Source: Pratylenchus scribneri (Eukaryota; Nematoda; Chromadorea; Rhabditida; Pratylenchidae). Taken from it: a DNA stretch of 64,000 nt. Location: NCBI GenBank assembly GCA_030063045.1, contig JAQSEB010000086.1, positions 1,448,501 to 1,512,500 on the forward strand, written 5' to 3'. The translations under genes were made by a program, and so were the position numbers. The notes beneath the pieces were generated by a model that saw only the letters and a program-made list of their open reading frames with translations, made no database searches and was not told where the DNA came from. Positions 10,884-21,599 of this stretch are shown one piece after another (the stretch's first letter is position 1; each line of letters opens with the position of its first letter).

Positions 10884-11450
10884 ATGGTGACATCAAGGGC
10901 TTCAACTCAAACGATTTCAGTAATTGTAAGTTTTTCAATTCTACTAACTTTTAATTTTTGAAAACTTATCTTTTTCATTTCAAGGGAAATGGTGTTGAAA
11001 AGGCTGCAAAATTGAACAATTTTAAATCTGAACTGATGATTTGCTACCAGTTTTATGCAGGTTTCCTTTAATTTCTCCTTAAATATCAAAATTAGCATAA
11101 CTCGAACGTTAGTTTTTTAAAGATTTAGGAAAATTTATGGTATTTTTAATTTCGGGCCAAAAATATTACAATTTTATGGTTACGTTATTGATTAACAAAT
11201 TTTGAGGGTATTTGATAATAAAAATTTCTGGGTTAGTAAAAAACAAAGATTTTATGAATAAAATATCTAATAAATACCCGAATTAAGAAGAGCAAATGAA
11301 ATTTAATATATTAGTTTATTAAAATTCTAATAAATTTGGCGAAAAATAGTTTGAGCTTTGAAATATTATAGATAAACAACCTATTTTTTTATTCGTCTAG
11401 AATTCTCAATTTGTCGCCGACAAAAAAGAGTCGGCAACAATTTCTCTTTT
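10884..11450 (+). CDS. small spliced ORF, weakly Alba-like
   Basis: Exon 10884-10925 reads MVTSRASTQTISVI and ends ATT|GTAAGT. Exon 10985-11060 reads GNGVEKAAKLNNFKSEL..., ending GCAG|GTTTCC. A third exon may start after TCGTCTAG at about 11402. The V-T-S-R-A-S and G-x-G-x-x-x-K-A words are reminiscent of Alba-domain RNA-binding proteins (the RPP25/POP7 type of RNase P/MRP subunit), but the match is short and I hold it loosely. Confidence 0.3.
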
Positions 11451-11559
11451 TGAGCAAAATAAAAGGAAAAGGGATTAATTTCAATGGAAAAGATCAACGA
11501 TTAAAATATGGGCAAAATAGATAATCTTCCAATTTCAAATATAGAATGTAGGCAAAATT

Positions 11560-12135
11560 CCCATGGTTTTTCATTCTTTTGGTGATCATTGATATTTATT
11601 TAACTAGCTTTAGAGGTGATCTTCCCTTGATCCCTCCCTCTCCCCTGTTCCTCACTGCCAATTCTCTAGTTGGTCTGCGCTTAGCAATAGATCAATTGGG
11701 GATTTGGCGAGGCTATATAAATAAGAAGAGAACTAAAATTAAGCAGAAGAAAAGAAAGCACACCCAAGAACGCTCCTCGGCATTCAACCTGATTCGGAGC
11801 CAGACTCAGCCTTCTGTCCCAGACCCAGTGGTCCTCCCCAAGCTCGGCTTGTCCAAACAGCCTTGAGCAGACCACAAATTTCCTCGGATGGGCTGGACAA
11901 CTAACTGGCATACTTTCTTCACCACTATGTGGAACAATACCATAAGACTAGGACAGGGGGGAGGTTAGCCTCATTCAATGGCTTTCCTCCTTCCCTTTTG
12001 TTGGCAAATTAGATTCAACCTTTAAAGCTCGACTTCAGAGCTTAAACCAATTTATTCCAATTTTATTCCTGTTGGTCTGGTTCTGCTCGGTTAGCTCTAT
12101 TTCCTGGTAGAGCGCCCAGAACTCCCCCAACACAA
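11560..12135. mobile_element. possible solo LTR or retroelement relic, GC-richer island
   Basis: This island is clearly richer in G+C than its flanks. It contains a TATA-like GGCTATATAAATAAGAAG at about 11710 followed by an A/G-rich leader. It ends near 12133 with GCGCCCAGAACTCCCCCAAC, which resembles the 3' end of many BEL/Pao LTRs. I could not find matching terminal TG/CA ends with a target duplication, so the call is tentative. Open frames inside it look accidental. Confidence 0.3.
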
Positions 12136-12139
12136 TTGC

Positions 12140-13480
12140 CATCAATTTGTGTGTTTATTAATTACCCAGAGAAAATTCTAGCAAAATTATGAATGGATGG
12201 AACACCAGCAAAATGCTTTATATTACAAATTACAATTCTTTCGTAAATAAGAGGATTATGGCCAGGTTTTTTATAGAAAAATTATCGAAATAATCATATG
12301 CAAATTTTAGTTCACCTTATTCAATTGAGTCTTCTCAAAAGGTCTTATAGTTCAGTACGATGGCTATGATGGAAAGGTGAAGAATTATGTTTTTCCAATG
12401 AACATATTTGATCATGATTATGTTATGATAATTCTTTTATTTAATTTGAATTTATTTATAAAATATTTAATAAAAATTATAATTTATTTTTACAGGTAAA
12501 GATATTCTAAATTTAGGTTAGCATACTAGGAATATTATAACAATATAGATAATTTTGAACATATATTGAAAAATGTATCGAAATATTTTAAAAATATTTA
12601 ATATTCTAAAAATATTATTTTATTATAATTTTGAACATATGTTGAAAAATAATGTATCGAAATATTCTGAATATGATTGCCATTTTGAAAATATTTTTGT
12701 TGGTATTTTGAATAGATATTGACAATATGTCCTAAAAGATTTTGAAAATATTTGATATTTTGAAATTATTTTTGAAATTCTGAATAATTTTCATATTCAC
12801 TAGATTTTCACTAGTTTTTTAAAATGGAAATGTAAACATTTTTAAATATCTTTGCAAAATATAAGCAATTTTAATAATATTCCCAAAATACATGCATTCT
12901 CATTTTGTTTATAACTCTGAAAATTTGGGTCCATTTTCACCAGATTTTCAAAATTCGCGCCAAAAATTGTGACTCTGGGATCTTTTAATTCTTGATGGGA
13001 AAATGGAAGAGAATCGAATAAAGAAAATTTAAACGATGGAAATGAAAGACAATTGAATTATGAAAATTTGAATTTTTGAATAAAATTTATTAAAATTTCA
13101 ATTTCTGAATAAATTCATTTTTGGCGTTTGGCGTTTTTGGCGTTATTTTTAGCCATTTTTTGGCGTTTGGCGTAAATTTTTTTTTTGAGATTTTGGCGTT
13201 TGGCGTTTGGCGTTCAACGACTTAGGCTCTGGCGCCCGTCCCTGGTATGGGCCCCATTTATTCAGCATTCAGCAAGCATTATTTTATATGAAATTATTTA
13301 CTTTGATTCGTTCATCCAGAAATAACAGATCAAAATTTATGAAAGAATAGAAATTAAAAAATCGAAATTGAATGAAAATTAATCAGTATCCAAAAATTAT
13401 AAAATACTACAAAAAAATTGTTAGAAATTGGAAGCTTAAAATATTTTTGTATAAAGTTTTTTCGTTTGGCTGATATATTA
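12140..13480. other. noncoding AT-rich stretch with a short TTTGGCG-repeat patch
   Basis: No exon is supported. A patch at 13120-13215 is built from TTTGGCGTTTGGCG-type words and runs into CTCTGGCGCCCGTCCCTGG. This may be the edge of another simple-repeat-armed DNA element. The rest is long A/T runs. Confidence 0.4.
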
Positions 13481-13531
13481 TTGGATTTTTAAATGGTGCT
13501 CTCTTTGTTCAATGAAAAATAAAAAAAAAGC

Positions 13532-14153
13532 TCATCTCAGCGAAATATGAAAATAATCGAATACTTCAATTTATAGATTTAAACAAAAAAAATCAATGAT
13601 GTTTTCGAATTCAGCGTTGATGGAATCTTTAAAATAAACATTATTTGTGCAAAACATTTCAAACAAACAATGTTTTTGCTAGCCCAAACAATGCTTTTGC
13701 TAGCCCAAACAATGTTTTTTCCAGCCCAAACAATGTTTTTGCTAGCCCAAACAATGTTTTTGCTAGTCCAAACAATGTTTTTGCTAGCCCAAACAATGTT
13801 TTTTCCAGCCCAAACAATGTTTTTGCTAGTCCAAACAATGTTTTTGCTAGCCCAAACAATGTTTTTTCCAGCCCAAACAATGTTTTTGCTAGTACAAACA
13901 ATGTTTTTGCTAGCCCAAACAATGTTTTTTCCAGCCCAAACAATGTTTTTGCTAGTACAAACAATGTTTTTGCTAGCCCAAACAATGTTTTTTCCAGCCC
14001 AAACAATGTTTTTGCTAGAAAACATTTACAAATGAATGTTTTAAAAATAGGGGTTTTCCAATACACTGAATTCGAAAATATCATTTGTTTTTTTGGTTTA
14101 AACCCTATGAATAGAAGTATTCGATTACTTTCATTTTTCGCTGAGATGAGCAT
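13532..14153. mobile_element. foldback element with an internal 21-bp minisatellite
   Basis: Left arm about 13532-13660 and right arm about 14028-14153 are inverted copies. For example, GCTCATCTCAGCGAAA is answered by the complement near 14150, and TTTTCGAATTCAG near 13602 by CTGAATTCGAAAATAT near 14067. Between them lie about 17 copies of the 21-bp unit AAACAATGTTTTTGCTAGCC. Because 21 is a multiple of 3, every frame without a stop stays open, which yields repetitive ORFs on both strands (N-N-V-F-A-S-P on +, K-T-L-F-G-L-A on -). They are unlikely to be genes. The architecture is like FB-type foldback transposons. Confidence 0.7.
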
Positions 14154-14668
14154 TCACATTTAAAAATGCAAAATGATGATTTTAATTGGCCGCATAACCA
14201 AAAGAATTGCATATGATAGAAATTGCATCTTGCATTCTATAGTCAAAAAGGCCGAGTCCACGATTTATTGCTAATGTCAACAAATATTCTATTTAAATTA
14301 TTAAAACCTTTAAAATGCTATTTGAAGATTTCTGAATAATTGAGCATTTTTTAATATGAAATTAAAAATCAAAAATTATTGTTGATATTTTCTTTTTGGA
14401 TTTGGATTGTTTCTGGGAAAGAATGACGGTTTTTGATAAAGAAAATTGAACGATTGAAATAATTTTATGGTTCCGCAATTATATAGCTAAATCCACAATA
14501 ATTATTTTATTTTAACATTTTGAATTAAAATTAATGGTCAAAAAATTATTCAGCTCTGATTTTATTTATTTCTGAACCCAATTAAATTTTAACAGTTTCT
14601 CAAATTAACAATTGGCCGAAGCCGAAATGATCTTTTGTGGATAAAAATGCGTCTCGGAAAAAGGAATA

Positions 14669-14824
14669 ATGCTGCTGCTGATAAAAAATAAAAATGGTGT
14701 TATTTGGTCAGAAAGCAGGGAAGAATGTCTTCCATTGCCACCTGCCTATGTTCGTTTTGACGAGACATGGATTCCGGCCGAATTATTTCATCATGATAAC
14801 GAATTAACGGATAATTCACAGTAA
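14669..14824 (+). pseudogene. orphan C-terminal exon related to the F-box gene at 25.6-27.2 kb
   Basis: The frame reads MLLLIKNKNGVIWSESREEC, then LPLPPAYVRFDETWIPAELF, to TAA. It shares the pattern C-x-P-x-x-P-P-x-Y-V-R-F-x-E-T-(W/Y)-I with the last exon of the F-box gene at 25573-27200. No F-box exon or splice partner was found nearby, and the frame is closed just upstream. It is therefore probably a duplicated fragment rather than a functional gene. If it is a real gene, its 5' exons lie in the AT-rich DNA before 14.6 kb and were not recognised. Confidence 0.45.
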
Positions 14825-15389
14825 ATTTTAATCTTATTTAATATTTTTTTTTGAAATTGCTAAAGTCGATTTTTTTTTTGAAATTGTTAGTCTCTGAACA
14901 GAATAACTTTAATCCGAGTGATTATTGGAATACTTATAGAGTCATTTTTACATATTTTTAAGATTTCATTTTCAAATCAATTTAATTTATTTGAGGTTTG
15001 AATTTTGATGACTTTTTTGGATTTTATAAAATTTATGATCATTTTCGAATTTGATCAGAATAATCTTTTCCCAGTTAATAAGATCATGTCAATTAAAATA
15101 TACAATCAATCAATGCTTTAAGAAGCAAATACAGCAGTTGAAATTATGGCCATTCACTATATATTCGTTCACATGCTAGTTAAAAAATCAGAATCGACTA
15201 AAAAATCAAGGATTACCGGAAAAAATACTTTTTTTAATCTACAAATAGTTTTGACTTTTAATAAATCAGAAACAGGTTTTAGACCCTACAAACCTTATAG
15301 CAATTTGGAGATCTCATCGAAGCGCATCGAATGGCATATAAAATTATCATTTGGCTCAAAATTAAAGAATAAATCAAAAAAAATATCAT

Positions 15390-15611
15390 TGTTATGTCCG
15401 AATGCGAAATAATAAAAAATAGTTTTATTCCAATAAATAAATAATACGAATGAATAATTGGGATGAGAACAGACAATAATAAATTGGGACAAAGTCAAAG
15501 ACTGAGATAAATGTGGGGAAATGGGAATCTTTATATAGGGAAGGAATTATATGAAATGCCATGGGGATATAAGGTCATGTCAAAATTAAATCATCTTTCA
15601 CATACACTACA
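15390..15611 (-). repeat. 3' LTR of the Ty3/gypsy element
   Basis: 222 bp, TG...CA on the + strand, preceded by the target-site copy ATCAT. Nearly identical to the LTR at 18552-18771. Confidence 0.92.
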
Positions 15612-15641
15612 TTTCCTCCCCACCAATTCTTGGCTTCATCT

Positions 15642-18359
15642 TTATTGGCTTGGATCAAAAATCTTCCGAGGCTTCGGTTGACGGCGATTTCTTCCGACTG
15701 CAAGTGGAACAAAAGCCTCCGGTTCTTCCGGCACCAATGACACGGCATTTTGGTGTCCATCCACTGGCTCAATGGCCTCAATCTCGTCCATCTCATCATC
15801 GGAGTCTTCCGAATCGGAATTTTCTTCTTTGCCTGTTTCATCGGCTTTCAATTGATCCAAGTGCCGTTTCCAAATTCCCCTTTCTGTTCGAACCAGAAAC
15901 AAAGCTGAACTTTGTTGGGCGATAATGCGCGCTGGCATCCATTTTGACCCTTCACGGTAGTTTCTGGCGAACACATTTTGACCAATTTCAAATGACCTTT
16001 TTCGAGTCTTCCTGTCAAAATTTCTTTTCATTCGTTCAGTGTATTTTTCCTGGTGCATTTCTCCTCCCTCCTCCAAAGAGTTTTGGGACGGATTTACCAA
16101 GTCCAATAATGTTCTCACTTTCCTTCCAAACATAATTTCGGCTGGAGAAATTCCTGTGGCAGTGTGCGGTGTCACTCTATATTTCAAGAGGAATTGGTTC
16201 ATTGCCATATCCGGCTGCCAATTGGTTTCTTCCTTCAATAATTTCATGCCATTTTTTCTCAATTCATTTAATGGCTCGGAAATTGTTGACATTGATGGAA
16301 TAAATTTGCCATAATATCCAACCATGCCCAGAAATGATTGAAGTTCCTTTAAATTCTTTGGAGCTGGCATTTTAATGATGGATTCGATTTTTTCTGGTGA
16401 TGTGTGCACTCCATCGCGATCGATTATATGCCCTAAGTATGTAATCCGATCCTGGAGGAAATCACATTTTTCCTTTTTCACTCGCAATCCAAATGTTTGA
16501 AGCCTTTGAAGGACCATCTCTAATCGTTTCAAATGTTCGGCATCATTTGCCCCTGTGATTAGAATGTCGTCCAAATAAACTGCAATCCCTTCAATGCCTT
16601 GTAAAACCTCCTCCATAATTTGTTGAAAGATGGCAGGAGCGGAAGCCACGCCTTAAGGCATGCGCTTGAATTGGAATAAGCCTTTATGTGTGCTTATTGT
16701 TAGGCATTTTCTTGCTTCTTCGTCCAAACATAATTGGAGATAGGCTTCTTTTAAGTCCAATTTTGAGAATTTTTGCCCCCCATTGAGAATTCCAAAAAGA
16801 TCATCTGGTCTTGGCAATGGGTATTGGTGAATGTCCAACCATGGATTTACTGTGATTTTATAATCGCAGCACAATCTTATTTTATTGCCTGGCTTTGGAA
16901 CAATGACAATTGGCGTGCTCCATTCTGATGTATCAACTGGCTCGATTACTCCATCTTTCAGCCATTGATCAAGCACTTTCTCCACTTCTGGACGTAGTGC
17001 AAATGGAACGGGACGAGGTTTGCACTTTTTCGGCTGCACATCCGGCTTAAACTTCAATGAAACTCGCCTTGTGCACCTGCCTAACCCCTCCTTAAAAACT
17101 TCCGGGTATTTGTCCAAAATTGATTTTAATTCCATTGTGACTGGCTTTTTGGCAATTTCATTAATTGATCTGATGCCGAATGCTTTGTTGAGGTCTATTT
17201 GAAGCCCCTCAATTAGGTCTCTTCCGCAAAGATTTTTCCCTCGGCCATCGATCACAAATATATCCGAGCTTGTCTTTTTGCCATTATATTCAATGCCAGT
17301 ATAAAATGATCCAAGGACATTTATGGGAACGCCTCCATAAGCCTCCAATCCTGAATTCTTCTCCAAAGTTGGCTTTCCAATTTGAATCCAATCATTCTTG
17401 TTCAAAAGTGTGGCATCCGCACCGGGATCCAGTTCAAAATTCACATTTTTGCCATTTAAATCCAATTTAATGTTCACTGGCGGAAATGATAATTTATTGA
17501 TCGACTTGGGCTTAACCACACTCGCAATGTAATGCTGCTTCTTAGGCCCGCATTTTTCAGCCAAAATCTGGTTCACCTTCTTTGGTTTATGTCCAATTTT
17601 GCTGTCATTCGAGTTGGCTTTTGTCTTGCATTTTGACGCCCAATGACCAATTTTTCCGCATTGCCGACATTTATCATTTTTATGCGGACAATCATTGGCC
17701 CAATGGTCGGTTTTCCCGCACCGATTGCAGCTTCCTTTGCTTTTTGTCTCAAATTTCTTGTTCCCCCCTTTTTTGAAATGTTGAACCTTGGCAATTTCGG
17801 CTTTTCCACTATTCATTCCAATGGCCTGTGCGTCAATTTTTGATTGTTCAAGCAAAACAGCTCTTTCAATTGCTGCTTTGAATTCAATTTTCTCTTCTTT
17901 GATCAATTCCGCACGAATGATATCACTTTCCAAACCATTGATGAAGAGGGCAGTCAAGCACATATCCACTGATTCATTGTGCCATTCCGCTTTGGTGATC
18001 AGTGTGCGAAGACTGATTGCAAAATCTCGAATTGTTTGTCCCGCTTTTTGTCTAGCCGAGAACAATTCATGCCGTTTGGCCGCCAAGGATTTTGCTTCAC
18101 CAAAACGGTCTGCCATTAATTGTTTGATGTCTTTTAATGACATTGTACGCACATCATCCGGCATAGCCATTTGCCTAAGTTCTTCATAAATTGGTCCAAT
18201 TTCAGTAAAAAATAATAGCCGTTTTGTCGCGTCATCCGTGATTCCTCGAAGTTCAATGTAAAAATCAAATCTTTCCGACCAAATGCTCCAACACATTTCG
18301 GCCGTAAATGGACCCGGTCCTTTTCCAATTTTGGTGTTGGGATTTGCCGGTGCTGCCAT
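15642..18359 (-). pseudogene. gag-pol polyprotein with one in-frame stop and an internal deletion
   Basis: A single frame from ATG 18359 encodes Gag, then two CCHC zinc knuckles (C211/C214/H219/C224 and C231/C234/H239/C244). A retropepsin-like site follows, reading DPGA at 311-314, where the family usually has D-(S/T)-G. Reverse transcriptase comes next. After residue 568 the frame meets a TAA (16650-16652) inside a conserved RT motif. It then continues in the same frame to the polymerase motif YLDDIL and the thumb. The frame then joins directly to the C-terminal part of integrase (HTATGISPAEIMFGR...), so the connection domain, RNase H and the integrase core are deleted. The product would be a truncated Gag-PR-part RT. 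The short stop-separated arrangement and young LTRs point to mobilisation in trans or to very recent damage. Confidence 0.9.
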
Positions 18360-18551
18360 TTTTAATTGATTTCAAGCCCGACTTATACACAATAAGTTCG
18401 ATTATAACCACACAGATTATAATAGGCTGAATAAATTGACGAATGAAGTGATGCACAATCAATAAGATGCAGCTGCACAAGCTTTACTTGTGTGTTGACG
18501 ATTTGATTATTTTAATTTGACGTTTATTAATTTTCGCTGACTGCGCCAAAT

Positions 18552-18771
18552 TGTTATGTCCGAATGCGAAATAATAAAATAGTTTTATTCCAATAAATAA
18601 ATAATACGAATGAATAATTGGGATGAGAACAGACAATAATAAATTGGGACAAAGTCAAAGACTGAGATAAATGTGGGGAAATGGGAATCTTTATATAGGG
18701 AAGGAATTATATGAAATGCCATGGGGATATAAGGTCATGTCAAAATTAAATCATCTTTCACATACACTACA
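18552..18771 (-). repeat. 5' LTR of the Ty3/gypsy element
   Basis: 220 bp. It carries the element's promoter region (CTATATAAAG read on the - strand near 18700). It is followed at 18772-18776 by the second ATCAT target copy. Confidence 0.92.
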
Positions 18772-18992
18772 ATCATTTAAACGATTTATTGGACCAAAAC
18801 CTGACATTTTTTTGTACCATTCGATGCGTCTCGATGTAATTTACAAATGAGGTATAAGGTTTGTAGGTCTAAAACCGCTTTCTGATTTAATAGAAATCAA
18901 TGAGTGTTTTGTCGTAAAAAAGTATTTTTGCAGGTAAAAAAGTAAAAACAAAAATCAAAATCAACTTCAACAATAGCTCTCCTCAATATATC

Positions 18993-20829
18993 ATGAAGGA
19001 ACGATATTTTTTGATAATCAAATTGCTTGAACAGATGCTGCCAAATTTTAACGGTACTACACTATTCATTTCAAGTACGGAAATAAAAATGTGGCGAAAT
19101 ACCGGACGGATGGGAGGATGGTGGATATCAAATTTATGGGAAGATAAGGTTAGAAATGATATATTTGCTCAAAATGGGTTTAATAAATTTGGTAAACTGT
19201 TAAATGAGAGTTAATGGGCTTTTAAGAAATAAATTTATGGATGAGAAAGATGTGTTATTTAAAGGACTCCATTTTTTTGTCGCGAATTCTTCAAATTTGA
19301 TCCAATCTATTTCATATTTCTAGATTTTTTTCCATTGATTTTAGCCAAAAAAAGTATTTTCTCACAAATGTTAGTTTTCTTTTCTTTTCGAAATAACGTA
19401 TTCTAATCCTAACTCCAAATCGTCACCAAATTGGTTTCGCAAATTTTATTATTGAACTAAGCACTAAAACATGGTATTTGATGGCTTTTCTCCTTGCCTA
19501 AGTATTATAAATTTTCATATTTTAAAGCATTTAATTTAATTTCAACTTGAAATTGTTGTAAAAAGGCAATAAATGACGATATAAATATTAAGGAAAAATT
19601 TTTTTTCTCTTTTTATAACTACTTTTTAAAAAATTCGGAATCCAGCGCTAGATCCAGCAAAATCTGGACTACTGGATTTTGCTGGGTTATCCAGTACCGG
19701 ATCCGTCCAGCAAAAATTAGGAAAAAAAATCCTTCCGGAATCCAGCAGAAGATATTTTGCCGACCTCTAATCACAATATTGAATTTCCACCATTTTATAA
19801 TCATGATATAAGAAAAATATGGCAGCCAGAGAATAATTTATTTTGACTAAAACAATGGGATTATGATTTTACCGATATTGAGGCAATTTTTTAATCAAAA
19901 TCATTAATTTTAATTTACAATTTATTTTTCATAGGTTGATGACGATAAAGTTTATTTTCGTCACAAATTTATCTACCAACGTCCGCTGGGATCAATGCGC
20001 TATGCGATTAAGGTTATAAATATTTGCCTTATTGTTTTACTAAATTATGAAAAATTTCAAAAAATTGGAAATAATATTTAAATGCATTATGAAAAATATA
20101 AATAAAAAGATAAAATATCTACCCATTTTTATATTTTTTTACCCCGAATTTTATTTATTATCATCCAAATTCCAAATGGTTTCTTTCTTCAAATTTTAAA
20201 TACGATTACCACACAATTCTTATACCAATTTGTATAGAATTCATGATACGCATATCTAATGCTAGGTATATGTAATGCCATTCCAGATTTTGGCCAAAAA
20301 TTTAAGTGTTTTTAAAATTAAAAAAATCGTAAATATGGTTTAGAAAAGTAACTCGCTAAATTTCGATTTAAACTATGAAATATATATATCTCAAAAGTCG
20401 CATCAAGATGAGATTTGTAGAATCTATAACTGGGTTCTCTAAATTTATTAGAATACAAGAACAAGATTTAAAAATATTAAAATGAGAGTTAAAAAATATA
20501 AATAGGGGCAAAATAACTATGAAAGATTTTTTCAAAATTATGATATTTTTATAGGGATAAATTTCCCACTGACTAAATTGATAATATTTCCACAGGTGAA
20601 GGGCAAATATGCCAACGATGATTGGCTTGGCAAAGCTGGTGATCGCACCCAGACAAACAGAAAGGAATGGCCAGTCGCCTATCATGGCACGTTGGAAGAG
20701 AACGCACAGCAAATCGCTCGTGAAGGTTTCGATTTGGCAAAAGGGGTCCGATTTTCGTATGGCAAAGGCATCTACTGCACTCCGAATCCGCAAGCATCTC
20801 TTGATTATGCTTCCCATTTCACACATAAG
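18993..20829 (+). pseudogene. PARP-like ADP-ribosyltransferase-fold gene, probably damaged
   Basis: Exon 18993-19148 reads MKERYFLIIKLLEQMLPNFN... and ends GATAAG|GTTAGA. A coding stretch to 19882 holds FPPFYNHDIRKIWQPENN, an in-frame TGA (about 19842-19844), then QWDYDFTDIE|GCAATT, a GC donor. Exon 19935-20012 has VYFRHKFIYQRPLGSMRYAI. Exon 20596-20829 has WPVAYHGTLEENAQQIAREG and FSYGKGIYCTP. The Y-H-G-T...G-x-G-I-Y-x-T pattern is the first half of a PARP catalytic fold (His and Tyr of the H-Y-E triad). The exon with the final catalytic residue was not found downstream. A dispersed repeat (19620-19772) abuts the exon that carries the TGA. One stop, one missing end and this insertion suggest a pseudogene or a miscalled exon. 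Confidence 0.6.
19615..19775 (-). repeat. dispersed repeat R, about 155 bp
   Basis: It shares GGAATCCAGCGCT, ATCCAGCAAAATC and GCCGACCTCTAATC-type words, in inverted order, with 33112-33255. On the - strand it starts TAGAGGTCGGCAAAATAT. hAT-like TAGAG ends are suggestive, but no matching target duplication was found. Confidence 0.6.
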
Positions 20830-20963
20830 GTGATTTTTTGCTGAATAGGTTTAATATATTTATCTATTTATAATTTGTTCCATTAAATTTTCTTTTTTAA
20901 TTTTGAAATCAAGCTTAAATTTGGATGGTATTTAATTTTGCGAAAAAAACTTTTAAAAATTGC

Positions 20964-21233
20964 GAAAAGTTTATAACGATTTAGTGGTTTGCCCAAGATT
21001 CACAAACCATATATACTATTGGATAGATCTCGTCAAAACGCATCGATTGGTATATAATTTGTCGTGGTTTGATCAAAAATTAAGGGTTTTAAACCACTTA
21101 AACCTTTGTATGGGTTTTGGTTCAAAACCAATTAAATCATAACAAATTATATAGCATTCGATGCGTCTTAATGAGCTCTATCCAATGCTATATGGTTTGC
21201 CAATTTTGGACAAACCGTTATAAACTTTTCGCA
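20964..21233. repeat. imperfect palindrome (family P)
   Basis: The ends are AATTGCGAAAAGTTTATAAC and its inverted copy. The arms carry GATAGATCTCGTCAAAACGC and GCATTCGATGCGTCTTAATG. It lies 3' of the PARP-like gene and may have displaced its last exons. Confidence 0.75.
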
Positions 21234-21290
21234 ATTCTTATTTTTAACATTATCATTTACTGTATTAATACAAATTTTTATATTAAAATC

Positions 21291-21581
21291 TTAAAATCGG
21301 ATAAAAATGGCAAATTTTTGTGAATTTATATCGTCTTCTATTCCTTCTTCTTCCTTCCATGGCCATCCAGTAGCAGAAAGTTCAGCTTCAGGTTTATTGT
21401 TAATGGCAAAGAGAAGGCATTCGCCCGTTGCTTCATCCACGGTTAATCGACTCAGCGAAGGTTTCACTCCCCATAAATGGTTTGAGAGAATGCAAGCAGT
21501 GAATGTTGGATTCGGAGTGAATTGTTTGTGGCTTTTGTTGTTGTTGGGTTGGATGGTTGTTGCATTGATGTTGCCGGACAT
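21291..21581 (-). CDS. hypothetical protein, 96 aa, single exon
   Basis: The frame runs from ATG 21581 to TAA 21291. It has an Asn/Thr-rich N-terminus (MSGNINATTIQPNNNKSHK), then HLWGVKPSLSRLTVDEATGE and a Glu-rich end (WPWKEEEGIEDDINSQKF). The opposite strand is also open, but it would give an odd poly-Leu/Trp product, so the - strand is preferred. There are no recognised domain, splice partners or signal peptide. It could be one exon of a larger gene. Confidence 0.4.
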   Translation of the reverse strand: MSGNINATTIQPNNNKSHKQFTPNPTFTACILSNHLWGVKPSLSRLTVDEATGECLLFAINNKPEAELSATGWPWKEEEGIEDDINSQKFAIFIRF

Positions 21582-21599
21582 GATGGATGGGCAGTGAAA

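Larger units (their letters stand above)
15390..18771 (-). mobile_element. Ty3/gypsy LTR retrotransposon, internally deleted, young
   Basis: The LTRs (15390-15611 and 18552-18771) begin TGTTATGTCCG and end CACTACA on the + strand. As read they are identical apart from a 2-base A-run difference. A 5-bp target duplication ATCAT flanks it (15385-15389, 18772-18776). The element is transcribed on the - strand. A TATA-like CTATATAAAG lies in each LTR. A primer-binding-site candidate (TTTGGCGCAGTCAGCG) follows the 5' LTR at about 18536-18551. A purine tract (GGTGGGGAGGAAA) at 15612-15624 precedes the 3' LTR. The internal region is about 2.9 kb, shorter than a full element, because RNase H and most of integrase are missing. 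It is therefore non-autonomous. Confidence 0.92.
15265..18925. repeat. family P palindrome split by the Ty3/gypsy insertion
   Basis: The left arm (15265-15389) holds AAATCAGAAACAGGTTTTAG and GCATCGAATGGCATATAAAA. The right arm (18772-18925) holds CATTCGATGCGTCTCGATG and CTAAAACCGCTTTCTGATTT. They are the two halves of one palindrome, closest to the copy at 57690-57990. The LTR element sits between them with a 5-bp duplication, so the palindrome is older. Confidence 0.75.

Noticed and set aside
13645..14163. Long repetitive ORFs on both strands over the 21-bp array
   Set aside because: A unit length divisible by three keeps frames open by itself. No start context, splice sites or non-repeat coding sequence support a gene.
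15146..15498. ORFs around the left LTR
   Set aside because: They run across palindrome and LTR sequence and have no protein-like composition.
16039..18189. + strand ORFs inside the retrotransposon
   Set aside because: They are reverse shadows of the - strand gag-pol frame.
21307..21597. + strand ORF with a poly-Leu/Trp stretch
   Set aside because: The - strand frame over the same bases has a more ordinary composition; the Leu run is the reverse of Asn codons.
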